NCBI RefSeq assembly: GCF_017571475.1
Contig: NZ_JAGETW010000007.1
Location: forward strand, 1-64,000
DNA: 64,000 nt
Direction of reading: 5' to 3'
Origin: Thiomicrorhabdus sp. 6S3-12
GTDB taxonomy: Bacteria > Pseudomonadota > Gammaproteobacteria > Thiomicrospirales > Thiomicrospiraceae
The notes under the pieces are model-generated. The model saw only the letters and a program-made list of their open reading frames with translations. It had not been told where the DNA came from and made no database searches. Shown piece by piece: positions 8,747-19,073 of the stretch (the stretch's first letter is position 1; the number at the start of each line of letters is the position of its first letter). The position numbers were made by a program, and so were the translations under genes.

Positions 8747-9784
8747 TTAAATACGGTCTGCCAGAACAATGCCTATGCCCAGTTTTCTCGAGAAATACTG
8801 CATATCGATCAGGCTGTCGCCATAGCCGTTAAAGTATTGAACGTAGCCTTTTAAGCGACGATTGATCGGATAAGTGTATTCCAGTTGAACCGAGCCGTAA
8901 CGATTGGCGTCATAGCGATTTCGCAAAGTCATCGCGAAAGTGTTCTTGTTCCACTTGTAGGCGGCTTCGAGCTCGTAATCGCCGAGATACTTCTGATAGT
9001 TGAAGCTGTTGTCGAATTCGTCTTTCTCATCAAAACGGCGCCAGGTTTTAAAGCTCAGGAAACTGTTTTTGTGTTGCAGGAAGCCCTGCAGAAAAATCCG
9101 GTTCCAGCCGCGCGACAAAATACTGGTCTGGCCGTTTGACTGGTGGTTGACGCCGAGCATCAGCTTATGCAGATTGAATTCGAACGGGAAATCGAAGTCG
9201 GCATCCCACTCGACCCAGACTTCCGGCTCATGATTGGTCTCGCGGAAGGGGATTGAATCCTGATCATCGAAAAACTGCCAGAAAGAACGGTTGGTATAGG
9301 CGGCATAAAAATCGAACGATTTGTCGAACAGTACAAGATCCTTATATAAAGGAAACTTGAAGCTGAGCTGAAACTGGACTTCTTCATCGTGGTAGGCCAG
9401 TGTTTTGCCGGCCTGTTCTTCAAACGGAGTTTCATTTACACCGTTGGCATAGTGAGACAGCAGGGCGTAGTTCAGCCTGTGCGGCGTTAGAACGAATGGG
9501 TTCTGTTCCGTGACCTCTTCGTTCAATTTTCGGCTGGAGAGCGGTTTGGGTTGATCAACCTGACGGCAACGGTTGCGGATGTCGCCCAGTGTGGTCGTAT
9601 CGTCTTCGCTAAGCAGGGCTTTCTGCAGGCAGCTGGTATAGTCGAGATAAGACACACTGTCCTGAATCGGCTCTTGTGCATAGCTGTTAAGAGCGAGGCA
9701 CAGCTGTCCCAGAGGTAACATGCGTGTTGCCCAGCCCCGGCTCTGAGCGGATCGGGGTTTCAGGTTGAGATTGAAAACTCGCAT
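8747..9784 (-). CDS. pldA: Outer-membrane phospholipase A
   Basis: 345 aa with a secretion signal ending near NSYAQ and a beta-barrel body of alternating aromatic strands. The catalytic motif is clear: N-H214-Q-S216-N-G, with N228 fourteen residues after the histidine, the same spacing as the His/Ser/Asn triad of E. coli OMPLA. The enzyme hydrolyses phospholipids in the outer leaflet of the outer membrane. The N-terminal insert with several Cys (about 50-75) is longer than in E. coli. No operon partner. Confidence 0.9.
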   Translation of the reverse strand: MRVFNLNLKPRSAQSRGWATRMLPLGQLCLALNSYAQEPIQDSVSYLDYTSCLQKALLSEDDTTTLGDIRNRCRQVDQPKPLSSRKLNEEVTEQNPFVLTPHRLNYALLSHYANGVNETPFEEQAGKTLAYHDEEVQFQLSFKFPLYKDLVLFDKSFDFYAAYTNRSFWQFFDDQDSIPFRETNHEPEVWVEWDADFDFPFEFNLHKLMLGVNHQSNGQTSILSRGWNRIFLQGFLQHKNSFLSFKTWRRFDEKDEFDNSFNYQKYLGDYELEAAYKWNKNTFAMTLRNRYDANRYGSVQLEYTYPINRRLKGYVQYFNGYGDSLIDMQYFSRKLGIGIVLADRI

Positions 9785-9843
9785 AGCACTATTTCTCGAT
9801 TTATTTCCCGATTTTTGGATTCTGCAGCAGTTGTGCTCCGCGT

Positions 9844-10518
9844 TCAGGCGACAAAGTTATCAGGTGAGAGACCTGCTTCGATAAAGTCCGCTTTAGCGGT
9901 TTGCTGCATTGCCCATGGGCCGCAAAGATAAACTTGATATTTCTCGAGGTGAGGATGATCCTTGAGAACCTGCTGATGTACCAGGCCTGTAGCACCGTTC
10001 CAGTTCTCGACCTCGTCGGAAATGACCGGAATGTACTCGATGTTCGGGTGTTTCTGGCTCAGGTCGATCATCTGCTGATGCATATACAGGTCTTCCTTGC
10101 AGCGAGCACCCCAGTAGAAATCGATCGGCATGCCGGCCTGCTGTCTGATCAACTCTTCCAACAGCGCCTTCATCGGAGCAAACCCGGTGCCTCCGGCAAC
10201 AAAGATCACCGGCTTATGATTGTCCGCCACCTGCATCTGTTCTTTCGGACCCTGCATTAAAAGCTGGTCACCGGTTTGCAGCGCGAAGAGACGTTGCATC
10301 CACTCGCCGTTGTCATGGTCACGGATATGGCATTCAATCAAACCGTCTTCACGCGGTGCAGCGGCGATGGAGAAAGGTTTGAGATCCGCTGAATCAAAGC
10401 CAAGCATAATGTACTGACCAGCATGATATTGAATCGGCTGCTGCGGCTTCAGAAGAAGGCTTACGATGGTTGGAGCCAGGGTTTCTTTATGAACCAAAGT
10501 AACGAGTTTGTCTGACAT
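9844..10518 (-). CDS. NAD(P)H-flavin reductase-like oxidoreductase
   Basis: 224 aa of the ferredoxin-NADP reductase superfamily. An N-terminal FAD/flavin-binding barrel carries KPFSIAAAP (the RxYS-type motif with Lys for Arg). A C-terminal NAD-binding half carries GGTGFAPMKALLEE and YLCGPWAM. No 2Fe-2S domain is attached, which favours a Fre/LuxG-type flavin reductase or the reductase part of a multi-component oxygenase. Located between xthA and pldA on the same strand. The exact substrate is not resolved. Confidence 0.8.
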   Translation of the reverse strand: MSDKLVTLVHKETLAPTIVSLLLKPQQPIQYHAGQYIMLGFDSADLKPFSIAAAPREDGLIECHIRDHDNGEWMQRLFALQTGDQLLMQGPKEQMQVADNHKPVIFVAGGTGFAPMKALLEELIRQQAGMPIDFYWGARCKEDLYMHQQMIDLSQKHPNIEYIPVISDEVENWNGATGLVHQQVLKDHPHLEKYQVYLCGPWAMQQTAKADFIEAGLSPDNFVA

Positions 10519-10561
10519 TTAAATTCTCTAGGATTATGGGTTTTAACAGCTTCGGGCGTAA

Positions 10562-11383
10562 TTAAAATTTGAATTCAGTCCACACCGGAGCGTGATCGGA
10601 CGGTTTTTCCATTCCGCGGATGTCGTAGCCTATATCACTGGAAACCGCTTTGGCATTCAAGGGTGCCGTGGCCAGAACCGTGTCAATCCGCAGGCCGCGT
10701 TTCGGTTCGCGGTCAAAGCCTTTGGAGCGATAGTCGAACCAGCTGAAACGGTCGCTGACTTCCGGGTGAAGGGTACGGAAGGTGTCGATTAGCCCCCAGT
10801 TGGTCAATTCGGCCCACATTTCACGCTCTTCCGGAAGGAAACTGGTTTTTCCGTCGCGTAGCCAGCGTTTGCGGTTCTGCTCTCCGATACCGATATCCAG
10901 ATCGGTCGGCGAGATATTGAAGTCACCGATGACGGAGATATTCTGATCCGGGCGGCACTCCGAGTTCAAGTATGCCATCAGATCGGCATAGAATTTCTGT
11001 TTTGCCGGAAATTTTACCGGATGTTCACGATTTTCTCCCTGAGGGAAATAACCGTTGATGACGCGGACTTCGTTGCCGTCCGGCATAACGAAATCACCAA
11101 TGATCATGCGTTTCTGGGCGTCTTCGCCATCGGTTTTCCAACCTTTCTGAAGCGCTTTTAATTCAATGCCTTTGCGGTACAGAAGGGCGACGCCGTAGTG
11201 GGTTTTCTGGCCCATAAATTCGGCGTTAAAGCCCATGGCTTCGATTTCTGCAAGCGGGAATTCATGATCCTGAACCTTCGTCTCTTGTAGACCGATAATA
11301 TCCGGCGCAATTTCTTGGTTTAAGGCTTCGAGCTGGTGTAAACGCAGGCGTACACTATTGGTATTGAAAGAGACAATTTTCAT
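10562..11383 (-). CDS. xthA: Exodeoxyribonuclease III (AP endonuclease)
   Basis: 273 aa of the endonuclease/exonuclease/phosphatase fold. Motifs in order: SFNTNSVRLR at the start, LQETKVQD with the metal-binding Glu, GDFNISPTDLD with the catalytic Asp-Asn, and the terminal SDHAPVW. It repairs abasic sites and degrades one strand of duplex DNA from the 3' end. A minus-strand TATAAT is at 11437-11442, and a perfect 12-bp palindrome CTGATTAATCAG (11403-11414) lies between it and the start codon. Confidence 0.93.
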   Translation of the reverse strand: MKIVSFNTNSVRLRLHQLEALNQEIAPDIIGLQETKVQDHEFPLAEIEAMGFNAEFMGQKTHYGVALLYRKGIELKALQKGWKTDGEDAQKRMIIGDFVMPDGNEVRVINGYFPQGENREHPVKFPAKQKFYADLMAYLNSECRPDQNISVIGDFNISPTDLDIGIGEQNRKRWLRDGKTSFLPEEREMWAELTNWGLIDTFRTLHPEVSDRFSWFDYRSKGFDREPKRGLRIDTVLATAPLNAKAVSSDIGYDIRGMEKPSDHAPVWTEFKF

Positions 11384-11593
11384 AAATTTTCCAATGATTT
11401 AGCTGATTAATCAGGGTATAAAATTTAGTTCAAGATTATAACGGATAATTCCCGTTACTTTGGGGAAACTCGATTCAGTCCGCCTGTTGTGAGTAAAAAT
11501 CCGTAAAAACCTGTCAGGCATTTATGTAATTTTCGGATAAATTGAGTATGATTAATGCACAATTGAATTCATGTATATCAAGAGGAAACCGTG

Positions 11594-12019
11594 ATGAGTA
11601 AAGGGTTAATGGACTATGTTCAATCGGCAATGGCCAACATCAAAACCGCAGATGTGGCTGAAGCGAAAGAATTGATTGCCGCAGGTTATAAAGTATTGGA
11701 TGTACGTGAGCCGGGTGAATACCTGACCTCCGCAATTCCGGGAGCGATCAATATTCCTCGCGGTGTTCTGGAACCGGCTGCCGACTTGAATTACCCAGGT
11801 GCCAATCCGGCTTTGCGCGATGCTCGCGACGCCGACTGGTTGATTGTTTGTAAATCCGGTGGTCGTGCGGCATTAGCCACTCAAACTCTGCAAGAGATGG
11901 GTTTCGGTAATGTCGTTAATATGATCGGTGGCATGGATGCCTGGACGGAATCCGGCGGCGATACAGAAATTCCGTCAGGGGAAAATTCGACGGTCATTCT
12001 TAAAGAGCCTTGCATCTAA
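11594..12019 (+). CDS. Rhodanese-domain protein
   Basis: 141 aa, a single rhodanese domain. Core motifs are LDVREPGEY and the active-site loop VC86KSGGRA, followed by GGMDAW. It has no signal peptide, so it acts in the cytoplasm. It is likely a persulfide (sulfane sulfur) carrier, plausible in a sulfur oxidiser, but the acceptor is unknown. AGAGGA upstream favours the ATG at 11594 over the GTG just before it. It is monocistronic and ends at a terminator. Confidence 0.87.
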   Translation: MSKGLMDYVQSAMANIKTADVAEAKELIAAGYKVLDVREPGEYLTSAIPGAINIPRGVLEPAADLNYPGANPALRDARDADWLIVCKSGGRAALATQTLQEMGFGNVVNMIGGMDAWTESGGDTEIPSGENSTVILKEPCI

Positions 12020-12042
12020 CCGCGCAGGAAGCTGCACCGTTC

Positions 12043-12079
12043 AAGCCCCTGCTTGCGTCTGCGCGTTCGGGGGCTTTTT
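12043..12079 (+). terminator. Terminator after the rhodanese gene
   Basis: AAGCCCC (12043-12049) pairs with GGGGCTT (12070-12076), running into five T (12075-12079). The loop is long and GC rich. Confidence 0.75.
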
Positions 12080-12169
12080 GCTATGGGGGCCTTTGGGATG
12101 CAAAACGGTTGCTTTCTGATAAGATAAAAATTTGTCGTCATTTCATTTATTTAAGAGAGAATTAAAACT

Positions 12170-13027
12170 ATGAGCCATGTCTATCGCCTGGTGATTTCTT
12201 GCCCCGACCAGATCGGGATTGTTGCTTCCGTTGCCCAGTATATCGCCGATCAGGGTGGGACTATCGTGGAGGCCAACCATCATACGGACGCCGCCAATAA
12301 CTGGTTTTTTATGCGCCACGAGATTTTGGCATCGTCTCTGAAAAGTGGGTTGGAAGCTTTTGAAGAGGGCTTTAGACAAGTTGCCGAGCAATTTGAGATG
12401 GAATGGTTTATTTCCGATTCAAATCGTCCGAAAAAGATTGCCCTTTTTGCTTCTAAGGAATCGCACTGTCTGGCCGACCTGCTGCACCGCTGGCATGAAA
12501 AAGAACTGCCGGGCGAAGTGGTTTGCGTTATCGCCAATCACGATGATCTGCGTTCCATGGCCGAGTGGTATCAGGTGCCTTTCCATCACGTTGCGGTGAC
12601 GCCGGATACTAAACCGAAGGCGTTTGCCGAAACCGAACGTCTGGTTGATGAATATGGCGCAGAAGTGATTGTGCTGGCTCGCTACATGCAGATCCTACCG
12701 CCTAAGATGTGTAAGGACTACACGGGGCAGGTGATTAACATTCACCACTCTTTCCTGCCTTCTTTTGTCGGTGCCAGACCTTATCATCAGGCAAGTGAGC
12801 GTGGCGTAAAACTGATTGGCGCAACCTGTCATTACGTAACCGAAGTGTTGGATGCTGGCCCGATTATCGAGCAGGACGTAATACGCATCAGTCATGCGCA
12901 TAGTATCGACGATATGAAACGTCTGGGGCGTGATGTCGAGAAGACCGTTCTGGCTCGTGGTTTGCGTTACCACCTTGAAGACCGCGTTCTGATTCACGGC
13001 AATAAAACCGTGGTTTTCGATAACTGA
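12170..13027 (+). CDS. purU: Formyltetrahydrofolate deformylase
   Basis: Hydrolyses 10-formyl-THF to THF and formate, balancing one-carbon units. An N-terminal ACT domain (LVISCPDQIGIVASVAQYI, about 6-24) is followed by a formyltransferase-like domain with the catalytic segment INIHHSFLPSF and the downstream Asp in DAGPIIEQD. It is 285 aa, normal for PurU. It stands alone on the + strand, converging on tmcA. Confidence 0.95.
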   Translation: MSHVYRLVISCPDQIGIVASVAQYIADQGGTIVEANHHTDAANNWFFMRHEILASSLKSGLEAFEEGFRQVAEQFEMEWFISDSNRPKKIALFASKESHCLADLLHRWHEKELPGEVVCVIANHDDLRSMAEWYQVPFHHVAVTPDTKPKAFAETERLVDEYGAEVIVLARYMQILPPKMCKDYTGQVINIHHSFLPSFVGARPYHQASERGVKLIGATCHYVTEVLDAGPIIEQDVIRISHAHSIDDMKRLGRDVEKTVLARGLRYHLEDRVLIHGNKTVVFDN

Positions 13028-13041
13028 GGAATTTTCCTTGG

Positions 13042-13065
13042 CTCAGGCGCGGCAAAGCGCCTGAG
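13042..13065. terminator. Hairpin between convergent purU and tmcA
   Basis: A perfect 9-bp GC-rich stem (CTCAGGCGC 13042-13050 with 13057-13065), loop of six bases. The T tract is poor on either side, so termination efficiency is uncertain. It is the only structure in the 40-base gap between the two stop codons. Confidence 0.55.
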
Positions 13066-13067
13066 AT

Positions 13068-15230
13068 CTATTTGTCCGTTTCCTGTTCCATCGTCTTCGT
13101 TAAAGCCTTTTTGAACGCCTGTTCTGCCTGCTTTTTCCCATTCAAATGATGTTTTTCAGCCAGTTGCGTCCAGTCTAGTCGTTTCAATAATTTGTCGTTC
13201 AGAATTTCACCTTGCGCCGCGTCTATTTTCGTCAGCAAGTCTGCTTGCTGCAGGATGAATTGATGAATGAAAGCGCTACAGGTCGTGAAAGGTCGCTTGC
13301 CCTGAAGATACAGTGAGACGATAGTGCGAGAGCGCGTAAAATCTTGGTGCTGCTCGTCTGGCGAGGCTTCAAGAAGCAGTCGCAGCTGGGTAAATTCCAA
13401 CTCTTTGAGCTCATCGGACAGCAGGAAAGGCAGTTGCCGATAGAATTCTCGGCGGACGTTTTCCAGCGCTAGCACTGTATCCTTGAGCGGCTGGTACACC
13501 ACGAGATTGTAACTGCCGCTGGCTTTGTCGCGCTTACAGCCGAGGTGCAAAGGTCGCATTTTTTGTTTAAGCCAGAAGCGGATCAGGTCGGAATCGGCGC
13601 CGAAACTGCTGCTTAGGAAATCGATTTGCTGTAATCTGGCAGCATCTTGCCATGCCTGAACCAGTAGCGAACCGACGCCGAAATTCTGCCACTGCGGTTC
13701 GACGGCGATGCGCATCAGCCTCCAGGAGCGCATTTGCAGAGCTTCGCCAAAAGCATACTGGCGGTTCAGAAGTTGCGGAACCAGATGACCATGCAGGCTT
13801 TGCGCGTTTTCCAGGTCGCCTTCCTGCTGGCTGAGAAGAATGCCTACGGTCTGGTCATGGTAGTACGCTGCCCAAAGATGGTTCGGGGCATCCAATAGTT
13901 GCTGCAGATCGTTCGGGCTGGTCTGGTAATGGGCTTTAACCAGTAGGCCGAAGATCTGTGGCAACCGTTCGATGAGTTCGCTTTTGCAGATCGGTTTGAT
14001 AACGATCTGCTGTATCAGTTGCTGCTTGGTTTGAGTGTGCGGCGGGAACGACAGTTGATCCGCACTCTGTAAAAGCAAGGCCTGGTTGATCGCTTTTTCC
14101 AGAGGATCGTTACTGTTCCAGCGTAAAGGTTCAAGTAGATGCAGGCGTGTCCAATCGGGAGTCAGTTTGTGCAGTGTTTTGGTGAAGCGCAGTTCGAAAC
14201 CGCGGCCGGAGCCTTCGTAGCCGTGTAGCGTCGTGGAAAATACTGTTCGATGGTACTTCTGTAACAGCTCGGCGAGAAGCGGGGTTGGAATCTGAGCGGC
14301 TTCATCGATCAGCAGCAGATCGCATTCCACCTGATTGAGATGCAAATAATCGGGCGCATAAAACTTGAGCTGTTTAGATTGATTGCCGTACTCGAATTCG
14401 ATCCGGTCTTTGTGAATTTTCAGCTTGTTGAATTCAGGACCCGTCTGCCGTTCCAGCCACTGCTGTGCATGGGCGAATGCGGTTTGTGTTTGTTCAGGTG
14501 CGGCGGCGCTGATGGCAATCCGTTGTTTGCCCTTGATTAACGCCTGTACGGCAGCCAACCCGAGTGCGGCGCTTTTCCCGCGACCGCGGTCGGCACTGAG
14601 AACCAGCGGGCGCTTGCGATGCCCGAAAGCGACTTTCAATATCATTTGAATCGCCTGATGCTGTTCCTGGGTAGCGGCGCCATCGGCATGGTTTTCCCGC
14701 AAGGTTGGAATAAGTCTGCGAGCGGATTCCAGCTCCGTAACCAGAAACGCTTTGTCATCCTGTTGTCGGATCCAGATAACGTCGTTTTGCCAGCTGGCGA
14801 CTAACTGGCGGTAAAACCAAGGTTCCTGTTCCCGGTAACAGAGTGGCGAATTTAAAAAGCGTTTATTTTCCGGATTGGGTATTTCCGGCCAATCGGGAGG
14901 GGTAACGAGAATCAAAAATCCACCGGCGCGGATCATCCCGGAGACGATACCGAGGGTATCGGCCCGCAGTCCTTGTGCTACCGATACGAGAACGTGGGAG
15001 AATTCTTGTCCCAACCAGTGCTTGAGCTGGTTTTGTGCGACTTCTTGCAGGTTTTCCCGCGCCGAAAAATCACCGATCGCCAGAGTCCTGGCATCGCTGC
15101 AGAGTGCATCAATAAGCGCCTGAGCCCAATTCGTATCGCCTTGCAGTATGCACAGTGCACGGTGGCCTCTCTGTTGCAGAGTCTGTTGCTGCTGCCGAAG
15201 GTAAGATAAAGGCTGATCGAGATGCATCAT
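13068..15230 (-). CDS. tmcA: tRNA(Met) cytidine acetyltransferase
   Basis: 720 aa with the TmcA domain order. An N-terminal domain is followed by an RNA-helicase-like ATPase with Walker [13 protein letters not shown] and Walker [11 protein letters not shown], a GNAT acetyltransferase segment ([19 protein letters not shown]), and a C-terminal tRNA-binding region. It makes N4-acetylcytidine at the wobble position of elongator tRNA-Met. The start overlaps the msrB stop as ATGA (15227-15230), so the two are likely cotranslated. Two consecutive ATGs (15230, 15227) are both possible. Confidence 0.94.
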   Translation of the reverse strand: MMHLDQPLSYLRQQQQTLQQRGHRALCILQGDTNWAQALIDALCSDARTLAIGDFSARENLQEVAQNQLKHWLGQEFSHVLVSVAQGLRADTLGIVSGMIRAGGFLILVTPPDWPEIPNPENKRFLNSPLCYREQEPWFYRQLVASWQNDVIWIRQQDDKAFLVTELESARRLIPTLRENHADGAATQEQHQAIQMILKVAFGHRKRPLVLSADRGRGKSAALGLAAVQALIKGKQRIAISAAAPEQTQTAFAHAQQWLERQTGPEFNKLKIHKDRIEFEYGNQSKQLKFYAPDYLHLNQVECDLLLIDEAAQIPTPLLAELLQKYHRTVFSTTLHGYEGSGRGFELRFTKTLHKLTPDWTRLHLLEPLRWNSNDPLEKAINQALLLQSADQLSFPPHTQTKQQLIQQIVIKPICKSELIERLPQIFGLLVKAHYQTSPNDLQQLLDAPNHLWAAYYHDQTVGILLSQQEGDLENAQSLHGHLVPQLLNRQYAFGEALQMRSWRLMRIAVEPQWQNFGVGSLLVQAWQDAARLQQIDFLSSSFGADSDLIRFWLKQKMRPLHLGCKRDKASGSYNLVVYQPLKDTVLALENVRREFYRQLPFLLSDELKELEFTQLRLLLEASPDEQHQDFTRSRTIVSLYLQGKRPFTTCSAFIHQFILQQADLLTKIDAAQGEILNDKLLKRLDWTQLAEKHHLNGKKQAEQAFKKALTKTMEQETDK

Positions 15231-15628
15231 GCTTCGGCAATGAAATCCAGCGAGGCGGAATTGATGCAGTAGCGCAATCCGGTTGGTTCAGGGCCGTCGG
15301 TAAAGACATGTCCTAAATGGCTGTCGCACTTGGCACAGCGTACTTCGGTTCGCAGCATGCCGTGGGAGCTATCACTCACTTCTTTGATAGCGCCTGTGGA
15401 AATCGGTTGCCAATAGCTGGGCCAACCCGAACCGGAGTCGTATTTGTGTTCCGATGAAAACAGCGGCGTGCCACAACAGGCGCAGACATAGGTGCCTTTT
15501 TCCTTATGCTGCCAGTATTTTCCGGTAAAAGCGCGCTCGGTTCCGCCACAGCGGCAGACCTCATACTGCTCGGGCGTCAGCTTTCTTTGCCACTCTTCGG
15601 AAGATAAATCTTCAGGCTGTTTGTTCAT
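15227..15628 (-). CDS. msrB: Peptide-methionine (R)-S-oxide reductase
   Basis: Reduces methionine-R-sulfoxide in proteins. 133 aa from the ATG at 15628, chosen because AGGAG stands seven bases upstream; the frame is open much further but that extension overlaps mnmC. Zinc ligands are C49/C52 and C98/C101. The catalytic cysteine is C121 in RYCINSASL, with the conserved [10 protein letters not shown]. It is a plain cysteine form with no signal peptide. Upstream of and coupled to tmcA. Confidence 0.95.
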   Translation of the reverse strand: MNKQPEDLSSEEWQRKLTPEQYEVCRCGGTERAFTGKYWQHKEKGTYVCACCGTPLFSSEHKYDSGSGWPSYWQPISTGAIKEVSDSSHGMLRTEVRCAKCDSHLGHVFTDGPEPTGLRYCINSASLDFIAEA

Positions 15629-15703
15629 ATCGCCACTCCTGTTGCTTAGGCTGTTCACTCTATCCATTATAATGGTCACAGTTTTGATTAAGAAAATACA
15701 ACC

Positions 15704-17719
15704 ATGAAAAAAATTGCTTTGCAGCCGGCAGAATTGTTTTGGCAGGATAAGGTTCCCTTTGCCAGCGAATTTGATGACAGCTATTTTTCCCAGCAGGACG
15801 GGCTGAATGAAACCCGTTACAACTTTCTGCAACACAACTTTCTGGCGCAGCGTTTTGCAGACTTGAATCGCGGTCTGCCGAATAAGGTTTTTCGCATTGC
15901 CGAAAGCGGTTTTGGCTCCGGATTGAATTTTCTCGCAGCGGTGCAGCTCTGGCAGCAGATTTGGCAGGGGAAGGCGCCGGTGGGCGAGTTACATTTTATC
16001 TCCTTTGAAAAGTATCCGATGCGCCTGCAGGACCTGTGTCGGGTGCATCAGACGTTTCCGGAAATTGCCGAGCAATCGGCCCTGCTGCAGGCGATTTATC
16101 CGCCGTTGTTGCCCGGCTGGCATGATCTTTACCTCCCCGAATTGAATATCCGTTTAAGTCTGTGGTTCGGCGATATTCAGGAAGGGTTTAAAGAGTGTGA
16201 TTCGAGCCCGATGGGTGCGGTCGATGCCTGGTTTTTGGACGGATTTGCGCCGTCGAAAAACCCGCAGATGTGGCAGGCTTCGCTGTTTCAGAATATGGCG
16301 CGTTTAAGTCATGCCGGGACAACGTTTGCCACCTTTACCGCCGCCGGTATCGTGCGTCGCGGTTTGCAGGAAGTCGGCTTTGAGGTTAGCAAAGACAAGG
16401 GCTTCGGCCGCAAACGCGAAATGTGTTACGGGAAAATGGCGCATAAGCGACCGGTCAGCAGCAAAGCCCCATGGTTTGAGCGACCGGAGCAACAGAATCT
16501 GCCGCAAGTGAAGACGGCGATTGTGGTCGGTGCCGGGCTGGCCGGCGCTACGACCGCTTACGCCTTGGCTGAAAAGGGCGTTAAAGTGACGGTTCTGGAG
16601 AAAGCGTGCGCGGTTGCGACTCAGGCATCGGGCAATCTGGCCGGTACTTTGCATCCGCTGATTACTGCAGACTGGAATCTGCGTTCACGCTGGTATTGGG
16701 CCGGATATCAAAGTGCCATGCGTTGGCTGAAGCCCTGGTTGCTTCAGGGCAAGGTTCAGGGGGATTTGAAAGGGCTTATTCAGCTGGCGACAGACGATAA
16801 GCTGCATGCGCACTGGTTGCAGTCTAAGGAACGAGTCGGGGTGCCTGAGGAGGTCGCCAGATGGGTCGACGAGCGGGAGGCTGCGGAACTTGTCGGAATG
16901 AATCGGGCCAGTCCGGGAATCTTATATGCCGACAGCGGCTGGATCTATCCGAAATCCGTTGTTGAAACCTGTCTGGCGCACCCGAATATCACTCTTGAGT
17001 TAAATAAGCAGGTTGACGAGTGGGATTATCAGCAAGGGCTATGGCAAGTTTCTGTCGGGGCTGAATTGTATCAGGCCGATGCGCTGGTGTTTGCCACCGC
17101 CAGTCTGGATCAAACGCTGAATTCAGTCCTTCAAGCGCCTTTGCGTCCGGTAAAGGGGCAGGTTACCCATCTTCAGGACAGTGATACTCAGAAACCGCTG
17201 CAAATGGCGGTCACTCATGGCGGCTACTCTTCTCCGACGGCGAGCGGACAGTGGGTCAGCGGTGCGACCTTTGAAGCGCCCGATATGGGAACGGAACTTT
17301 CACTTGCCGGACATCGGCATAATTTGCAGGCGGCTGAAGAGGCTTTGCCGGATTGGTTACTGGTTGCCGCTGCTGAGTTTGCACACACAGAGAACGGCCG
17401 GATTGCTTTTCGGCCGACAACACCGGATCATTTGCCGATCGTCGGGCCTGTGGCCGATTGGGATTTTATGCAGCAGGCGTATTTGGCGCAGTCGCATACT
17501 AAAGCGCTATTTCAGTATCCGCGGCAAGCGTATTTGCCGCATCTGTATATTTCCAACGGGCATGGTGCCCGCGGCATGATTTCGGTTTTTTTGGCGGCCG
17601 AGATGATTTGCGCCGAAATTTTCGGGCAGGCCTTGCCTCTGGCGCAGTCGCTGTATCAGGCTTCGCATCCGGCGCGTTTTCAGATTCGCGAATGGCGTTC
17701 CGGAAAGCGGCAAAAGTAG
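15704..17719 (+). CDS. mnmC: Bifunctional tRNA mnm5s2U biosynthesis enzyme
   Basis: 671 aa fusion. The N-terminal SAM-dependent methyltransferase half has [17 protein letters not shown] and [15 protein letters not shown]. The C-terminal FAD oxidoreductase half has the dinucleotide motif [15 protein letters not shown] at about residue 270 and a late GHGARGM. The oxidase removes the carboxymethyl group and the methylase adds methyl, giving mnm5 at wobble uridine 34. Length and domain order match MnmC. It is divergent from msrB-tmcA, so two tRNA-modification genes flank one promoter region. Confidence 0.95.
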   Translation: MKKIALQPAELFWQDKVPFASEFDDSYFSQQDGLNETRYNFLQHNFLAQRFADLNRGLPNKVFRIAESGFGSGLNFLAAVQLWQQIWQGKAPVGELHFISFEKYPMRLQDLCRVHQTFPEIAEQSALLQAIYPPLLPGWHDLYLPELNIRLSLWFGDIQEGFKECDSSPMGAVDAWFLDGFAPSKNPQMWQASLFQNMARLSHAGTTFATFTAAGIVRRGLQEVGFEVSKDKGFGRKREMCYGKMAHKRPVSSKAPWFERPEQQNLPQVKTAIVVGAGLAGATTAYALAEKGVKVTVLEKACAVATQASGNLAGTLHPLITADWNLRSRWYWAGYQSAMRWLKPWLLQGKVQGDLKGLIQLATDDKLHAHWLQSKERVGVPEEVARWVDEREAAELVGMNRASPGILYADSGWIYPKSVVETCLAHPNITLELNKQVDEWDYQQGLWQVSVGAELYQADALVFATASLDQTLNSVLQAPLRPVKGQVTHLQDSDTQKPLQMAVTHGGYSSPTASGQWVSGATFEAPDMGTELSLAGHRHNLQAAEEALPDWLLVAAAEFAHTENGRIAFRPTTPDHLPIVGPVADWDFMQQAYLAQSHTKALFQYPRQAYLPHLYISNGHGARGMISVFLAAEMICAEIFGQALPLAQSLYQASHPARFQIREWRSGKRQK

Positions 17720-17814
17720 ATAATTCCTATCGGGATCATTGGCTGTTATGATAGATTTCTGGAAAATCCCGGGCAGGTTCGGGCTTTTCGGTTCATGAGC
17801 AAAGGAAGCGTAGA

Positions 17815-18045
17815 ATGAGAATTTTTGGCTTTATCAGTATTATTGTCTGGCTGTTGATTTTTATCGCATTGGCAATCATGTTTGACTGGTTCGGTAGCCG
17901 CGATCTGGCTAAGAGCGCCGTACAGGGGGCTGAAGAGGTCATCGAGTATTTGGAAAAAACCGGAGATTCCACCATGTCGGTGATCGACTCGGTTTCCGAT
18001 GAAGCCAAAGACGTCAAAGAGGACGTCCATAAGGCGACCGAATAA
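17815..18045 (+). CDS. Small single-pass membrane protein, 76 aa
   Basis: One hydrophobic helix at residues 3-23, then a short aromatic/charged turn (FDWFGSRD) and an acidic, helical C-terminal tail rich in Glu, Asp, Lys and Val. The ATG follows AAAGGAAG. No family is recognised. The tail could form an amphipathic helix on the membrane. Its stop is four bases from the thiD stop on the other strand, leaving no room for a terminator between them. Confidence 0.65.
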   Translation: MRIFGFISIIVWLLIFIALAIMFDWFGSRDLAKSAVQGAEEVIEYLEKTGDSTMSVIDSVSDEAKDVKEDVHKATE

Positions 18046-18049
18046 GGTT

Positions 18050-18919
18050 TTATTCGGTTCCGTCCTGATTCATGCCCATCAGAAAATGATTCAGCCCGCC
18101 TTTGCGTTCACTCTCTTGCAACGATGAGCGGTAATGCGGTTGAGCCTGTCCGGCATAAGCGAGTGTCTGATGCAGATACTGTTTGCTTTTTTGAACCGCG
18201 TTAGGCAGCGTTTCGCCGCGGGCCAGAAAGGTTGCGATGGCCGACGAGAGAGTGCAGCCGGTCCCGTGGCTGTGCTGCACCTGCAGGCGGGGCTTGCAGA
18301 AAGAATGAATTTGAGGCTCCGACTGCAACTTTTCAAAGAGTGCGTCGCACGCCATACTCCCGGTCTGATGCCCACCCTTCAGCAGAAGATTCTGTATTCC
18401 CATCTCGGCAAAGGCCCGAGCCGGAATGGTTTCGTTATCCTGTAAAGCTTTTTGCAGAGAGTCGTTGAAACCCGCCTGTTTCAAGAGTAGTTGCGCTTCC
18501 GGAAGATTCGGTGTGACTAAAGTCACTTGCGGCAGAAGCTTTTCTGTCAGGTTTTGAATGGCTTTCTGTTGCAGTAAAACAGTGCCGCTGGAACTGACTA
18601 GAACCGGATCAAGCACGACCGGAACCGACAGGTTTTCAAGCAGCTCGGAGACGGTTTCAATTTTGCTCGCCTCCGCCAGCATGCCGATTTTAACCGCGTC
18701 AATCTGATAATCCGCAAGCAGGCTGTCGAGCTGCGCCTTGAAGGCGTCTGCGGATACCGGATAGACGCCTTGCACACCTTGCGAATTTTGCGCCGTCAGA
18801 GCGGTGGCGACCGATAAGGCATAACCGCCCAGTGCATGAATGCTTTTGCAGTCAGCCTGAATACCCGCGCCTCCGCTGGGATCCGAGCCGGCAATGGTTA
18901 ATACGGTTGGCAAAGACAT
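18050..18919 (-). CDS. thiD: Hydroxymethylpyrimidine/phosphomethylpyrimidine kinase
   Basis: Phosphorylates HMP and HMP-P in thiamine synthesis. The ribokinase-fold signature is clear: TIAGSDPSGGAGIQADCKS at the N terminus and HGTGCTLSSAIA with the catalytic segment late in the protein. It is 289 aa, slightly long for ThiD because of a basic C-terminal tail. No TPP riboswitch is evident upstream. A palindrome (18972-18985) lies in the shared region with the divergent MoaB-like gene. Confidence 0.93.
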   Translation of the reverse strand: MSLPTVLTIAGSDPSGGAGIQADCKSIHALGGYALSVATALTAQNSQGVQGVYPVSADAFKAQLDSLLADYQIDAVKIGMLAEASKIETVSELLENLSVPVVLDPVLVSSSGTVLLQQKAIQNLTEKLLPQVTLVTPNLPEAQLLLKQAGFNDSLQKALQDNETIPARAFAEMGIQNLLLKGGHQTGSMACDALFEKLQSEPQIHSFCKPRLQVQHSHGTGCTLSSAIATFLARGETLPNAVQKSKQYLHQTLAYAGQAQPHYRSSLQESERKGGLNHFLMGMNQDGTE

Positions 18920-18971
18920 AGGATCTTAATCACTTTATAATAAGGCGCATTTAGCACCGGGGTTTGAGGAC

Positions 18972-18985
18972 TTTGTTCGAACAAA
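18972..18985. promoter_or_regulatory. 14-bp perfect palindrome between divergent genes
   Basis: TTTGTTCGAACAAA is a perfect palindrome in the 154-base region between thiD and the MoaB/CinA-like gene. It is not followed by T residues typical of a terminator. A dimeric regulator site is plausible, but the protein is unknown. Confidence 0.45.
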
Positions 18986-19073
18986 ACTCGAGCAACGAAA
19001 CTCGGGATTAATGCACAGCTAACGGGCGCTTATTATGCCATAGCTGGCATTCTGCGATGGGAGGTAAGTTCGC

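Noticed and set aside
8563-8769. 68-codon frame upstream of the PilZ gene
   Set aside because: It overlaps the PilZ start and the end of pldA, has no ribosome site and no protein-like pattern.
18920-19073. TPP riboswitch for thiD
   Set aside because: The conserved CTGAGA and pyrophosphate-sensor elements were not found on the thiD strand.
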